64,000 bases of DNA from Claveliimonas ammoniilytica. Its GTDB lineage: Bacteria > Bacillota > Clostridia > Lachnospirales > Lachnospiraceae. Under the pieces are notes generated by a model. It ran no database searches and was not told the DNA's origin. It worked only from the letters and a program-made list of their open reading frames with translations. Both the position numbers and the translations under genes were made by a program. Location of the stretch: positions 186,001 to 250,000 of the forward strand of contig NZ_JAOQJV010000001.1 of the NCBI RefSeq assembly GCF_025567415.1, read 5' to 3'. This document shows, one piece after another, positions 16,559 through 25,116 of this stretch. Within the stretch, counting starts at the first letter, position 1. Every line of letters starts with the position of its first letter.

Positions 16559-17326
16559 ATGCTTTTTAAGACGATAGGAAATAAGTCCAATCCGGCAATA
16601 TTATTTTTCCATGCAATGGGTGTGACGGGTGCAAGCAGTATACCTGTGGCGGAATATCTACAGGAAACATATTATTGTATTATGCCGACATCGACGGTGT
16701 ATTGTGAAGGACAGAGATACGAAAGTAAGACAGAAGAGATAAAGCAGATCAGGAAGTTTCTTGAAGGACAGCAGATTGACCGATTGGCACTCGTGGTGGC
16801 GTCTTCTATCGGGGCAGATCTTGCAATGACATTCCTGACAAAATCAGGAGTTGAAGTAGAGCATGTATTTTTTGACGGCGGACAATTTGCACAGATTGCT
16901 AAAATGACGCGCTGGATCATGGTTCCGTTTTTATATCTGGCGATTAAGAGTCTGTACTGGTCAAACGGAAAAACGCTGAAAAAGATTCTGTGGTGCGATG
17001 ATGAAGCGATTAAACCTTATTTTATCGCGGCGGGAAAAGCACTGACCTATGGTAATATACGGAGACAGCTTGCAGACAGTCTGGAAGATAAACCATTTCC
17101 GGCACTGTCAGAGGAGTTACAGAGGCGGACTGTGTTTGAATTTGGAAGTATAGAAGATCATTTGAAATACCGTGAAGCGGTCATGCGGGTGTATCCGTAT
17201 GGTCAGTATCCGGTATTTGAAGGATGTAAACATATGCAATATCAGATCCGTGATCCGAAAGGATTTGCTAAGATGTTGGATACGTTGATAGAAAAAGGTG
17301 TGCCTGTACAGATAAAAGAGAGATAA
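16559..17326 (+). CDS. alpha/beta hydrolase
   Basis: 255 residues with an alpha/beta hydrolase layout: the oxyanion-hole segment FFHAMGVTGASS near the N-terminus, the nucleophile elbow VVASSIGADLAM (Ser in A-S-S-I-G, first Gly replaced by Ala), and a late HMQYQIRDP with the likely catalytic His. Substrate unknown. The start at 16559 has GAAGG seven bases upstream; an in-frame GTG at 16541 is less likely. 23 nt before the ABC ATPase gene, in one operon with the exporter. Confidence 0.8.
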   Translation: MLFKTIGNKSNPAILFFHAMGVTGASSIPVAEYLQETYYCIMPTSTVYCEGQRYESKTEEIKQIRKFLEGQQIDRLALVVASSIGADLAMTFLTKSGVEVEHVFFDGGQFAQIAKMTRWIMVPFLYLAIKSLYWSNGKTLKKILWCDDEAIKPYFIAAGKALTYGNIRRQLADSLEDKPFPALSEELQRRTVFEFGSIEDHLKYREAVMRVYPYGQYPVFEGCKHMQYQIRDPKGFAKMLDTLIEKGVPVQIKER

Positions 17327-17349
17327 AACAGACACCGGGAGGACGGTAT

Positions 17350-18069
17350 ATGAGCAGTAAAGAGGGACAGACAGTCATTGAATTTCGGGATGTAGTACGT
17401 ACTTATGGTGAGGGGGAAGCCTTACAGTATGCGGTCAACCATATTAATTTTACGATTGATAAGGGTGAATTTGTGGTAATCCTTGGACAGTCGGGCGCGG
17501 GCAAGTCTACTGTGCTGAATATGCTTGGCGGCATGGATCAGCCTACGGAAGGCGAAGTGATCATTGATGGGGCGACGATATCCAATATGAGGGATAAACA
17601 GTTATCCGATTACCGGGCAGAGAAGATTGGATTTATTTTTCAGTTTTATAACCTGATCCCGACACTGACGGCATATGAAAATGTGGCATTGACGAAGAGT
17701 ATTGTCAAGAATGCGGCGAGTGCGGATGAGATGCTGGCAGCAGTAGGTCTTGCGGATCACAAGGATAAATTTCCATCGCAGTTATCGGGAGGTGAACAGC
17801 AGAGAGTGTCTATCGCCAGAGCATTAGCCAAGAAACCGCAGATCATCCTTGGTGATGAGCCAACCGGCGCACTGGATTCCGAGACGGGTGTGATTGTGCT
17901 CGAGCTTCTTCAGAAGCTTGGAAAAGAGCATGGTAATACGGTAGTCATTGTTACCCATAATGCGGATATTGCCAAGTGTGCGGATAAGGTGATTCGTATG
18001 AAAAATGGTAAGATATCCGAGATCGTTATCAATGAGAATTCGCTTCCGGTAAGGGAGGTGGAGTGGTAA
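17350..18069 (+). CDS. ABC transporter ATP-binding protein (MacB/LolD type)
   Basis: 239 residues. Walker A GQSGAGKS at 46-53, Q-loop FIFQFYNL, signature LSGGEQQRVSIARAL, Walker B IILGDEPTGALD and the switch His in VTHNADIAK. The pattern is that of MacB/LolD-type ATPases paired with FtsX permeases, which is exactly the next gene. The stop overlaps the permease start by one base (TAATG). Confidence 0.93.
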   Translation: MSSKEGQTVIEFRDVVRTYGEGEALQYAVNHINFTIDKGEFVVILGQSGAGKSTVLNMLGGMDQPTEGEVIIDGATISNMRDKQLSDYRAEKIGFIFQFYNLIPTLTAYENVALTKSIVKNAASADEMLAAVGLADHKDKFPSQLSGGEQQRVSIARALAKKPQIILGDEPTGALDSETGVIVLELLQKLGKEHGNTVVIVTHNADIAKCADKVIRMKNGKISEIVINENSLPVREVEW

Positions 18070-20447
18070 TGCTGTTTCGCAAAATGCTGCGTGATTTTAG
18101 GAAGAATTTTGGAGCATTTTTCTCAGTATTTCTGTTATCGGCACTGGCAATGACATTATTCTGCACCTTTGAAGGACATGTATTATCGCAGAATGTTGCC
18201 AGAGAGGCATATCATAAGGAGTGCAATCTGTCCGATGTATGGGTATATGGAGAAGGATTTTCAGAAGAACAGTTAGAGAAAGTACGGGATCTTGATTTCG
18301 TCCAGTCGGTTCAGCTTCGGACTACTATTACAGGCACGGCTCCAGACTGCGATGGGGCACAGGTGGATATCTTCCTGGAAAATGAAAATACGGTCAATAC
18401 ACCATATTATATTTCAGGTGAGAAGTTTGATCCTTCAGATAAAGATGGTGTCTGGATTGCCAATGCATTTGCCGAGAGGCGGAATCTTCATGTGGGTGAT
18501 CGATTTACCATTGAGTATGACGGAGTAACATTTACTAAGACGATAAAAGGACTGACTGAGAGCGCGGAATACGAATATCGTCAGGCAGACGGAGATGCAG
18601 ATACTTATCTGGAAAATATCGCAATCGTGTATATGTCTATGGATGGATTTCCGGCAGAGGAGTATGTACAGCATCTCTTTACACAGGGAAAGATTAGTAT
18701 TGTGGATGTGATCGCGGGACTGGCATCTTCGGATCAGTATGATTCTATGCCGTATACGCAGATGATTATCCGTACCAAAGATAATGGAGCACTGGAGCAT
18801 GAGGATGAAATCGCTGAGGCATTGGATCATGATTATTCGGCAATGATCGATCGTAAATCGGTGCCTGGACTTGCAAGACTTGACAGTGAGCTTGACCAGC
18901 ATCAGTCATTTTCTTATGTGTTTGTTGTGATATTTGTGGGTATTGCGGTGTTGGTAATTGCAACTACAATGAACCGTATGGTGGCAAAACAGCGGACACA
19001 GATCGGTACATTGAATGCGCTGGGTATGAAGAAATGGAAGGCACTGCTTCATTATGTAAGCTTCAGCCTTGTAGTATCGGTGCTTGGTGTGAGCGTTGGT
19101 CTGTTGCTTGGGATTTTATGGGGATGCCCGACAATCATGAGTGTGTTTGGAGCGTGGTACATTGTACCGGATCTGCATTCCGTTTTCCATCCGATGTATC
19201 TGGTGATTTCTCTGGTAGTCGTGTTGGTATGTGTATTATCAGCATATCTGAGCTGCAGAAAGATTTTGCGGATACGCCCGGCGGAAGCACTTCGCCCGGC
19301 GCCGCCGAGACAGGGCAAAAGGTGTTTGTTTGAAAAGTTGCCATTCTGGAAGAAACTGTCATTTAACAGCCAGTATAATCTGCGCGACATATCGCGTGCG
19401 AAGTTAAGAGCATTTATGTGTGTTGTCGGAACGGCAGTCGGAATGCTCATGATGATGTACGGAACCGGATGCGGCTCATTAGTTAGCACGATGGTGGATC
19501 TGAATTTTGAGCGGACAGCAGTAGCAGAATATCAGACAAAACTATCGTCAGATGCTAAACTATCGGATGTGGATGCACTGGCAGACAGTGTGGACGGAGA
19601 ACTGGTGATGCAGGATGCAGTGGAAATCTCAAAGGTGAAAAATGCATCCTCAAAAGAGAAGAAGAAAGAGACCATTACGGTTCTGGAAGGAGAACATCTC
19701 TATAATATTCTGGATCTGAATAATAAAGTAACAGATCTTGTACCGGGTACGGTTGGCTTAAGCCGGAAACTGGCAGAAGGTATGGATATTAAGGTTGGAG
19801 ATACTATATACTGGCATTTGTATTCAAAGAATACCTGGTATAAAGCAAAAGTCGGCATGATCTATCGGTGTTCGGATACACAGGGAATTGCGATGCTCAG
19901 AGAAGATTATGAAGAGACAGGCGCAGAATATACACCGACCCTGCTGATGAGTAATCAGAAACCAGAGAATACGAAAGATAAAGACTATATTATCAGCGTA
20001 TCCAGTAAACCAGATATGGAAAAGGCATATGAGAACAGTATGTCAATGGTTAATCTTATGGTATATATGATGATCGGATTTTCTTCCATTATGATCATCG
20101 TTGTATTATACAATTCCGGTTCGTTGTCGTTTAATGAACGAATCAAGGAACTGGCAACACTGAAGGTTATGGGCTTCCGTTCCGGTAGGATCCGCCAGAT
20201 TCTCAGTGTGCAGAATCTGTGGCTGTCACTGGTCGGAATCGTGATTGGTATCCCGCTTGGCAATGTGTCATTGAATGCGATGATGAACAGTAATGGCGAG
20301 AATTTTGACTATATGCTGAAATTACCGATGATCGATTACGTGCTGTCCGGAATACTCGTCATGGCGGTATCTATGCTGGTAAGTTTCATGTTCTCCAAAC
20401 GTATCCATAAACTGGATATGGTGGAGGTACTGAAAGGGTGCGAATAA
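18069..20447 (+). CDS. FtsX-like ABC transporter permease
   Basis: 792 residues. N-terminal helix at about 12-35, a large extracytoplasmic domain, an FtsX-type three-helix block at about 285-405, a second extracytoplasmic domain, and a final FtsX block at about 665-785 (IKELATLKVMGFR). Two FtsX modules in one chain allow function as a monomeric permease. ATG 18069 is chosen over GTG 18063, with GGAGG upstream. Together with the ATPase and hydrolase it likely exports a toxic or signal compound; the TetR-type operator upstream fits a drug-efflux role. Confidence 0.9.
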   Translation: MLFRKMLRDFRKNFGAFFSVFLLSALAMTLFCTFEGHVLSQNVAREAYHKECNLSDVWVYGEGFSEEQLEKVRDLDFVQSVQLRTTITGTAPDCDGAQVDIFLENENTVNTPYYISGEKFDPSDKDGVWIANAFAERRNLHVGDRFTIEYDGVTFTKTIKGLTESAEYEYRQADGDADTYLENIAIVYMSMDGFPAEEYVQHLFTQGKISIVDVIAGLASSDQYDSMPYTQMIIRTKDNGALEHEDEIAEALDHDYSAMIDRKSVPGLARLDSELDQHQSFSYVFVVIFVGIAVLVIATTMNRMVAKQRTQIGTLNALGMKKWKALLHYVSFSLVVSVLGVSVGLLLGILWGCPTIMSVFGAWYIVPDLHSVFHPMYLVISLVVVLVCVLSAYLSCRKILRIRPAEALRPAPPRQGKRCLFEKLPFWKKLSFNSQYNLRDISRAKLRAFMCVVGTAVGMLMMMYGTGCGSLVSTMVDLNFERTAVAEYQTKLSSDAKLSDVDALADSVDGELVMQDAVEISKVKNASSKEKKKETITVLEGEHLYNILDLNNKVTDLVPGTVGLSRKLAEGMDIKVGDTIYWHLYSKNTWYKAKVGMIYRCSDTQGIAMLREDYEETGAEYTPTLLMSNQKPENTKDKDYIISVSSKPDMEKAYENSMSMVNLMVYMMIGFSSIMIIVVLYNSGSLSFNERIKELATLKVMGFRSGRIRQILSVQNLWLSLVGIVIGIPLGNVSLNAMMNSNGENFDYMLKLPMIDYVLSGILVMAVSMLVSFMFSKRIHKLDMVEVLKGCE

Positions 20448-20484
20448 GTGAGAATTCGGATAATTGAAAAAATCGAAAAATGTC

Positions 20485-20513
20485 TTGCATTTTTCATGAC
20501 TTCTGTGTATTAT
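20485..20513 (+). promoter_or_regulatory. promoter of the NiCo riboswitch/CDF unit
   Basis: TTGCAT (20485-20490), 17 bases, TATTAT (20508-20513). Transcription would begin about 35 bases before the riboswitch core. Confidence 0.7.
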
Positions 20514-20554
20514 ATTATAAACTCTTTGCACTGCATATATTAACTACAGTACAA

Positions 20555-20664
20555 ACTGAACAGGCCGGGGAAACCTGGGGCCGGGTCACAGAAGTGACAG
20601 TGGAGAATAAGACGATATGTACATCCACGGGACAGTAGATTTACTGAAACGTGGGTGTATTTTT
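20555..20664 (+). ncRNA. NiCo riboswitch with terminator expression platform
   Basis: The conserved blocks of the NiCo (czcD) RNA appear in order: ACTGAACAGGC, a short stem (CCGGGG AAA CCTGGGG region), GCCGGG, a stem CAC AGAA GTG, ACAG, a stem TGGA/TCCA, and GGGACAGT closing the first helix (20629-20636). The terminator pairs ACATCCACG (20621-20629) with CGTGGGTGT (20650-20658) before TTTTT, so it competes directly with the last aptamer stem. Ni2+ or Co2+ binding should therefore prevent termination and switch on the exporter, as known for this class. Confidence 0.9.
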
Positions 20665-20744
20665 ATGCCCATGTACATAACAGCAGACAGAATGTCTGAT
20701 TATGAAAGAGCAGGAGTGCTTGTCAATGAATGGAGGTTATGGAC

Positions 20745-21623
20745 ATGGAAAATGAATTTGAAAAGACAGCAATTAGAGTCTCGTTAGTGAGTGTAGTATG
20801 GAATCTGATCTTATCAGTATTTAAGCTGATTGCAGGTTTTGTAGCACATTCAGGAGCAATGATCAGTGATGCGGTACATTCGGCATCAGATGTATTCAGC
20901 AGTATCATCGTGATGATCGGCGTGCGGATTTCCGGAAAGGCATCAGATAAGGATCATCCGTATGGACACGAGAGAATGGAATGTGTGGCAGCCATTGTAC
21001 TGGCTACGGTACTTGCAGGGACAGGTGTTGGTATTGGCTATGCCGCAGTCAAGACATTACTTGACGGTGAATATGCATCTGAGATACCGGGAATGCTGGC
21101 ACTGATCGCAGCAGTCGTATCAATCTTGGTAAAAGAAGCAATGTTCTGGTATACCAGATATTATGCGAAGAAGATTGATTCCAGTGCAGTGATGGCAGAT
21201 GCATGGCACCATCGTTCTGATGCGTTATCATCGGTAGGCGCACTGATCGGTATCGGTGGCGCGAGACTTGGCTTCCCAATCATGGAGCCAATCGCAAGTA
21301 TAGTAATCTGTGTATTTATTGAGAAAGCAGCATTTGATATTTTCAAAGATGCTATTGATAAGATGGTAGATAAGGCATGTGATGAGCAGACTGAGGAAGC
21401 TTTGAAAAACTGTGCATTGAATACCAAAGGAGTAGAGCAGGTGGATCTTTTGAAGACCCGTATTTTTGGCAACAAAGTTTATGTGGAGATGGAAATCGGG
21501 GCAGACGAGAATTTGTCGTTAAAAGACAGCCATGCGATCGCAGAGAACGTACATGATGCGATTGAACAGGGCTGGCCGAAGATCAAACATATCCTGATTC
21601 ATGTGAATCCGGTGAGAATGTAA
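20745..21623 (+). CDS. cation diffusion facilitator, probable Ni/Co exporter
   Basis: 292 residues, CDF family. Six membrane helices in the first 200 residues with metal-site motifs SDAVHSASDV and ADAWHHRSDALSS (HxxxD pattern), then a C-terminal cytoplasmic dimerisation domain. Exports divalent metal by proton exchange. The NiCo riboswitch upstream points to Ni2+/Co2+ as substrates. ATG 20745 has GGAGG eight bases upstream; the two ATGs further upstream are too close to that site. The gene is followed by its own terminator. Confidence 0.92.
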   Translation: MENEFEKTAIRVSLVSVVWNLILSVFKLIAGFVAHSGAMISDAVHSASDVFSSIIVMIGVRISGKASDKDHPYGHERMECVAAIVLATVLAGTGVGIGYAAVKTLLDGEYASEIPGMLALIAAVVSILVKEAMFWYTRYYAKKIDSSAVMADAWHHRSDALSSVGALIGIGGARLGFPIMEPIASIVICVFIEKAAFDIFKDAIDKMVDKACDEQTEEALKNCALNTKGVEQVDLLKTRIFGNKVYVEMEIGADENLSLKDSHAIAENVHDAIEQGWPKIKHILIHVNPVRM

Positions 21624-21652
21624 TTAGATAGAAAAAATTATAGAAAGTATTC

Positions 21653-21681
21653 AAGGCGTTCCATTTAACGGAGCGCCTTTT
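21653..21681 (+). terminator. terminator after the CDF gene
   Basis: AAGGCGTTCC pairs with GGAGCGCCTT around ATTTAAC, followed by TTTT. Confidence 0.85.
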
Positions 21682-21759
21682 GAATTATATGATTGAATCG
21701 CAGATGTAGTTATACTAAAATGATATTGAAACTAATGTAAGAGAATTAAAAGGCTAGTT

Positions 21760-22347
21760 ATGTATTTGATATCTTTATACTTTGATGATGTGACAAATGA
21801 AAGAATCCAGTCGTATATGAATCAGATCGCAAAACGCACGGGGAATGACGTGATGCTTGCAGGTAAGGTTCCGCCACATATTACGTTGTCAGCATTTGAG
21901 ACAACGCAGGAGTCAGAAGCAGTGGTAGTGTTTGAAGATCTGGCAAAGGAATTTATCTGCGGTGAGATCATGTGGTGTTCGGTAGGGATATTTTTTCCAC
22001 ACACGATCTATCTGCTGCCGGTTATGAATCACTACCTGTTTCAAATGTCAGAACAGGCATATCAGTATATAAGCCAGATTCGTCAGGTGAAGATTCATCA
22101 GCGGTATCAGCCATTTTCCTGGATACCGCACAGTACGATTGGAAAGCAGCTGTCGCAGACAGAATTAAAAGAGGCATTTGTAGTGATGCAGGAGCAGTTT
22201 GGCATGTTCCGTGGAACTGCGGTCGGCATCGGTCTTGCAAAGACGAATCCATACACGGATATTTGTCGGGTGTGGTATGACCCTGTGACAGGCAAATGCA
22301 TACAAAACGATAAGAAGGCAATGCAGGAGAGAAAGCAATGGAAATAG
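21760..22347 (+). CDS. 2'-5' RNA ligase family (2H phosphoesterase) protein
   Basis: 195 residues with the two HxT/S motifs of 2H phosphoesterases: PPHITLSAF near residue 45 and WIPHSTIGKQL near residue 125. Members handle 2',3'-cyclic phosphates in RNA or nucleotides. Overlaps the DUF3592 gene by 10 nt. The cellular substrate is unknown. Confidence 0.85.
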   Translation: MYLISLYFDDVTNERIQSYMNQIAKRTGNDVMLAGKVPPHITLSAFETTQESEAVVVFEDLAKEFICGEIMWCSVGIFFPHTIYLLPVMNHYLFQMSEQAYQYISQIRQVKIHQRYQPFSWIPHSTIGKQLSQTELKEAFVVMQEQFGMFRGTAVGIGLAKTNPYTDICRVWYDPVTGKCIQNDKKAMQERKQWK

Positions 22348-22745
22348 GATTAGTATTGACATTATGCGGTCTTGGAATTGCATTTTGGATTCCAGCTTTT
22401 ATACTGGGCATGATTTCAGGTAATAAAATGCGCAAATGCACAGCTGATGCAACAGCCACAGTAGTACGCATCAATGTAAGGAATTCCGGTGATAATGGTT
22501 TGTCGTATCATCCGATATATGAATATTATGCCGGAGGGAGTTATTATACATCAGAAGGCACTTATATAAGCAGACGTGTGCCGCCAGTTGGTGCAAAAGT
22601 CCAGATTAAGTATAATCCGGACAAACCAAAGCAGTCTTACATACCGGGATATGATAATAAAGTATATAAGATATTGACAATTGTATTTGGAATTGTCGGA
22701 GCGATACCGATACTTGTATGCATCGGAATCTTATTATTTGTGTAG
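22338..22745 (+). CDS. DUF3592 membrane protein
   Basis: 135 residues. Hydrophobic helix at about 3-25, a beta-rich middle with the DUF3592 pattern (TATVVRINVRNSG ... YHPIYEYYAGG ... KVQIKYNPDKP), and a C-terminal helix KILTIVFGIVGAIPILV. Function unknown. Translationally coupled to the 2H phosphoesterase gene. Confidence 0.8.
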   Translation: MEIGLVLTLCGLGIAFWIPAFILGMISGNKMRKCTADATATVVRINVRNSGDNGLSYHPIYEYYAGGSYYTSEGTYISRRVPPVGAKVQIKYNPDKPKQSYIPGYDNKVYKILTIVFGIVGAIPILVCIGILLFV

Positions 22746-22787
22746 ACAAGAATTTTAATAGTTATTGATAGGGACAGGAGAAAACAG

Positions 22788-23405
22788 ATGAATGATAAAT
22801 GGCTGAACTGGGCAGTGAAGATACAGAGTATCGCACAGGCTGGACTGACATACAGCCGCGATCCGTATGATAAAGAACGGTATGAGGAATTGCGTGAGAT
22901 TGCAGCGGAAATGCTGGCAGAGAGAACGGATATTCCGACGGGTAAGATTCGGGATCTGTTCTGCAATGAATCGGGATACCAGACGCCGAAAGTAGACACC
23001 AGAGCGGCGATATTTAAGGATGGAAAAATTCTGCTCGTACATGAGAATAACGGTACCTGGGCATTACCGGGAGGCTGGTGTGATGTGGATCAGTCCGTGG
23101 TGTCTAATACGCTTAAAGAAGTAAGCGAAGAGACCGGACTGACGGCAGAAGCAGAGCAGTTAATTGCGGTACAGGACTGGCGCAGGCATAATGTGCAGAA
23201 TTATGTATATGGCATACTTAAGATCTTTGTAGAATGCAGAGTGATTGGTGGCAAGTTCGAGGATAATATTGAAACTACAGAGATCCGATATTTTGGAAAA
23301 GAAGAATTACCAGATAAGCTGGCGGTCGAGAAGACGACAAAAGAACAGATACTGATGTGCTTTCAGGCACATGAAGCGGAACACTGGAAAGTAATTGTGG
23401 ATTAG
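22788..23405 (+). CDS. NUDIX hydrolase with N-terminal NUDIX-associated domain
   Basis: 205 residues. Residues 1-65 form the helical N-terminal domain (MNDKWLNWAVKIQSIAQAGL) common to ADP-ribose/nucleotide-sugar type Nudix enzymes, and the rest is a Nudix fold. The Nudix box GGWCDVDQSVVSNTLKEVSE is slightly degenerate: Gln stands where the first Glu is usual and Lys replaces the Arg of REVxEE. The metal-binding EE pair is kept (SEETGL). SD ACAGGAG. Substrate not assigned. Confidence 0.85.
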   Translation: MNDKWLNWAVKIQSIAQAGLTYSRDPYDKERYEELREIAAEMLAERTDIPTGKIRDLFCNESGYQTPKVDTRAAIFKDGKILLVHENNGTWALPGGWCDVDQSVVSNTLKEVSEETGLTAEAEQLIAVQDWRRHNVQNYVYGILKIFVECRVIGGKFEDNIETTEIRYFGKEELPDKLAVEKTTKEQILMCFQAHEAEHWKVIVD

Positions 23406-23522
23406 AATGTAAAGACGGTAGCAGAGGCTGGTTGAATATCGATTACTGGGAACATACAAAGTGATTTTTGAGAGACACGTATAAAGGCAGAACGAGTTCA
23501 TAACATGGTATAGGAAGTTGGA

Positions 23523-23551
23523 TTGACAAGCGAGTTAGTCTATGCTAACAT
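23523..23551 (+). promoter_or_regulatory. tetR promoter overlapped by a GTTAG-N6-CTAAC operator
   Basis: TTGACA (23523-23528), 17 bases, TAACAT (23546-23551). The dyad GTTAG TCTATG CTAAC (23534-23549) covers the spacer and most of the -10, the usual position for TetR self-repression. The predicted start of transcription nearly coincides with the ATG at 23559, so the message may be almost leaderless. Confidence 0.75.
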
Positions 23552-23558
23552 AACAAGT

Positions 23559-24121
23559 ATGATGGAAGATGAGCGCAGAAAACAAACGGAACAAAAATTA
23601 ATAGAGTCTGGCAAAGCAGAATTTCTAAAAAAAGGCTATGCGAAAGCTAATCTACGGGATCTTTGTAAAACAGCCGGGGTCACGACCGGAGCATTTTATT
23701 TCTCATTTGCGAATAAAGAAGCATTGCTGGCTGCAATCCTTGATCCCGTGATCGCGGATTATGAGCGGATGTGCAGTATGTTTGCGCAGAGAGAAGAGGA
23801 AGATCCGGCGCCGCCGAGACAGTCATCCTCATGGATCAGTGTGCCGGAAGCCGGTATGAGATGTTCAGAGCACAGATTAAATTACAGATGCAGGCAGCAT
23901 TTACCAGTTATTTTACGAAATTTATGGGTAGAAAGCCTGACGCAGAGCTTATCAGAATCTTAGTGTCTATGAGACTTCAGGGATATATGGAGTTGATAAA
24001 AGGAGATTACACGGTGGATGAAAGAGTACGGATGTCGCGGGAAATCGGCATTCATGCCGATGCCGGGACAGCGGCATTAATTAAATATCTGAATCAGGAA
24101 CATGAAGCCTGTCGCAAATAA
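23559..24121 (+). pseudogene. TetR/AcrR family regulator with frameshift
   Basis: The first frame (23559 to about 23820) encodes a TetR DNA-binding domain: LIESGKAEFLKKGYAKANLR, then the helix-turn-helix LCKTAGVTTGAFYFSFANKE. After FAQREEEDP the ligand-binding domain continues in the -1 frame (ETVILMDQCAGSRYEMF to NQEHEACRK, ending 24121). Loss of one base in the GC-rich stretch at 23805-23815 explains it. Read through the first frame the product has an unrelated tail. Either a true recent mutation or a sequencing error. Its promoter carries the operator also found at the exporter and enolase. Confidence 0.8.
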
Positions 24122-24140
24122 TGCGGCGGGCTTTTCTATT
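24106..24140 (+). terminator. terminator overlapping the tetR stop codon
   Basis: GAAGCCTGTCGC pairs with GCGGCGGGCTTTTC (two mismatches) around AAATAAT. Confidence 0.75.
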
Positions 24141-24145
24141 GCCAA

Positions 24146-24172
24146 ACATAACATTTTGCGGATTTGTTATGT
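24146..24172. promoter_or_regulatory. 8-bp dyad upstream of the methyltransferase gene
   Basis: ACATAACA (24146-24153) and TGTTATGT (24165-24172) form a perfect inverted repeat with an 11-base centre. It lies between the tetR terminator and the methyltransferase. It may be an operator or an RNA hairpin without T run. Confidence 0.5.
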
Positions 24173-24213
24173 GCTCGAAATGAGTAAAAATATATTTCTA
24201 AGGAGGAACTAAC

Positions 24214-25002
24214 ATGAGAGAAAAGACAAATTACGGGAACTGGGTGCCGGAGAAAGCATTGTATATGCTGTTTGGTGGCGCAGCGATCTTACTTGTAGCG
24301 GCAATTGTATCAGGAGTAATGGGAGTGGTGCCGGTTATTACATGGATAGCAGGCGTGATCGGTGTGCTGATGCTTGTGATGGCTGTGTATATGCTGATCT
24401 GCCATGAGGAATTTGCATTTGGAAAAGGAAATATGATGGCTGGCGTACATCAGCATCTGGTTGACCATCTTGACTGGGACGGCAAAGGCGAGCTGCTTGA
24501 TATCGGATGCGGAGCGGCAGCACTGACAGTCCGCTGTGCGAAGGCTTTTCTGGAGGCAGAGATTACCGCGATGGACTACTGGGGAGCCGAGTGGAATTAT
24601 GCCAAAGAGCAGTGTGAGAACAATGCGCGTCTGGAAGGTGTTGCGAACAGGATAACATTTCAGAAGGGTGATGCTGCAAAGATGGAATTTGAGACGGAAA
24701 CATTTGATGCAGCGGTCAGCAATTTTGTATTTCATGAAGTGCGCACTGCAAAGGATAAGAGGGATGTGGTAAAAGAAGCACTTCGGGTGGTAAAGAAAGG
24801 CGGCGTATTTTCTTTTCAGGATATGTTCTCTCAGAAGGCATTATATGGAGATATGGATGAATTTGTCAGAGAACTGAAAGCAGAAGGTATTTCAGAGGTT
24901 TACTATATCGGTAATCTGGAAAAGAAGCTGGATTTTATTCCTGGATATGTGAAGACTCCGTGGATGATAAGCGGTATGGGCATTCTGTATGGCAGGAAAT
25001 AG
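24214..25002 (+). CDS. membrane-linked class I SAM-dependent methyltransferase
   Basis: 262 residues. Two hydrophobic helices at about 15-35 and 42-62 anchor the protein. The methyltransferase fold follows, with the SAM motif LLDIGCGAAALTV at about 93-105, an acidic EITAMDYWG, and GDAAKMEFETETFDAAVSN. Membrane attachment suggests a lipid or hydrophobic substrate, but this is inference. SD AAGGAGG. Confidence 0.85.
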   Translation: MREKTNYGNWVPEKALYMLFGGAAILLVAAIVSGVMGVVPVITWIAGVIGVLMLVMAVYMLICHEEFAFGKGNMMAGVHQHLVDHLDWDGKGELLDIGCGAAALTVRCAKAFLEAEITAMDYWGAEWNYAKEQCENNARLEGVANRITFQKGDAAKMEFETETFDAAVSNFVFHEVRTAKDKRDVVKEALRVVKKGGVFSFQDMFSQKALYGDMDEFVRELKAEGISEVYYIGNLEKKLDFIPGYVKTPWMISGMGILYGRK

Positions 25003-25116
25003 GAGGTAAATGATTCGTAGATTGACAAAACAGCCTGTCTGCTTCTATGCTAAAGCTGTAAAAACGTTTCGCAGATAGAAAAGCGGAGCGGGAACAGCAG
25101 GAGGAAATGACAAGAC

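Noticed and set aside
23523..23558. TTG at 23523 as the tetR start
   Set aside because: Those bases are the -35 box and operator; translation from there would require a transcript starting further upstream.
19296..23822. An identical 18-mer, CCGGCGCCGCCGAGACAG, in the permease gene (19296-19313) and at the tetR frameshift point (23805-23822)
   Set aside because: Striking, and both read PAPPRQ in one frame, but a single short GC-rich match can arise by chance. No flanking similarity supports gene conversion.
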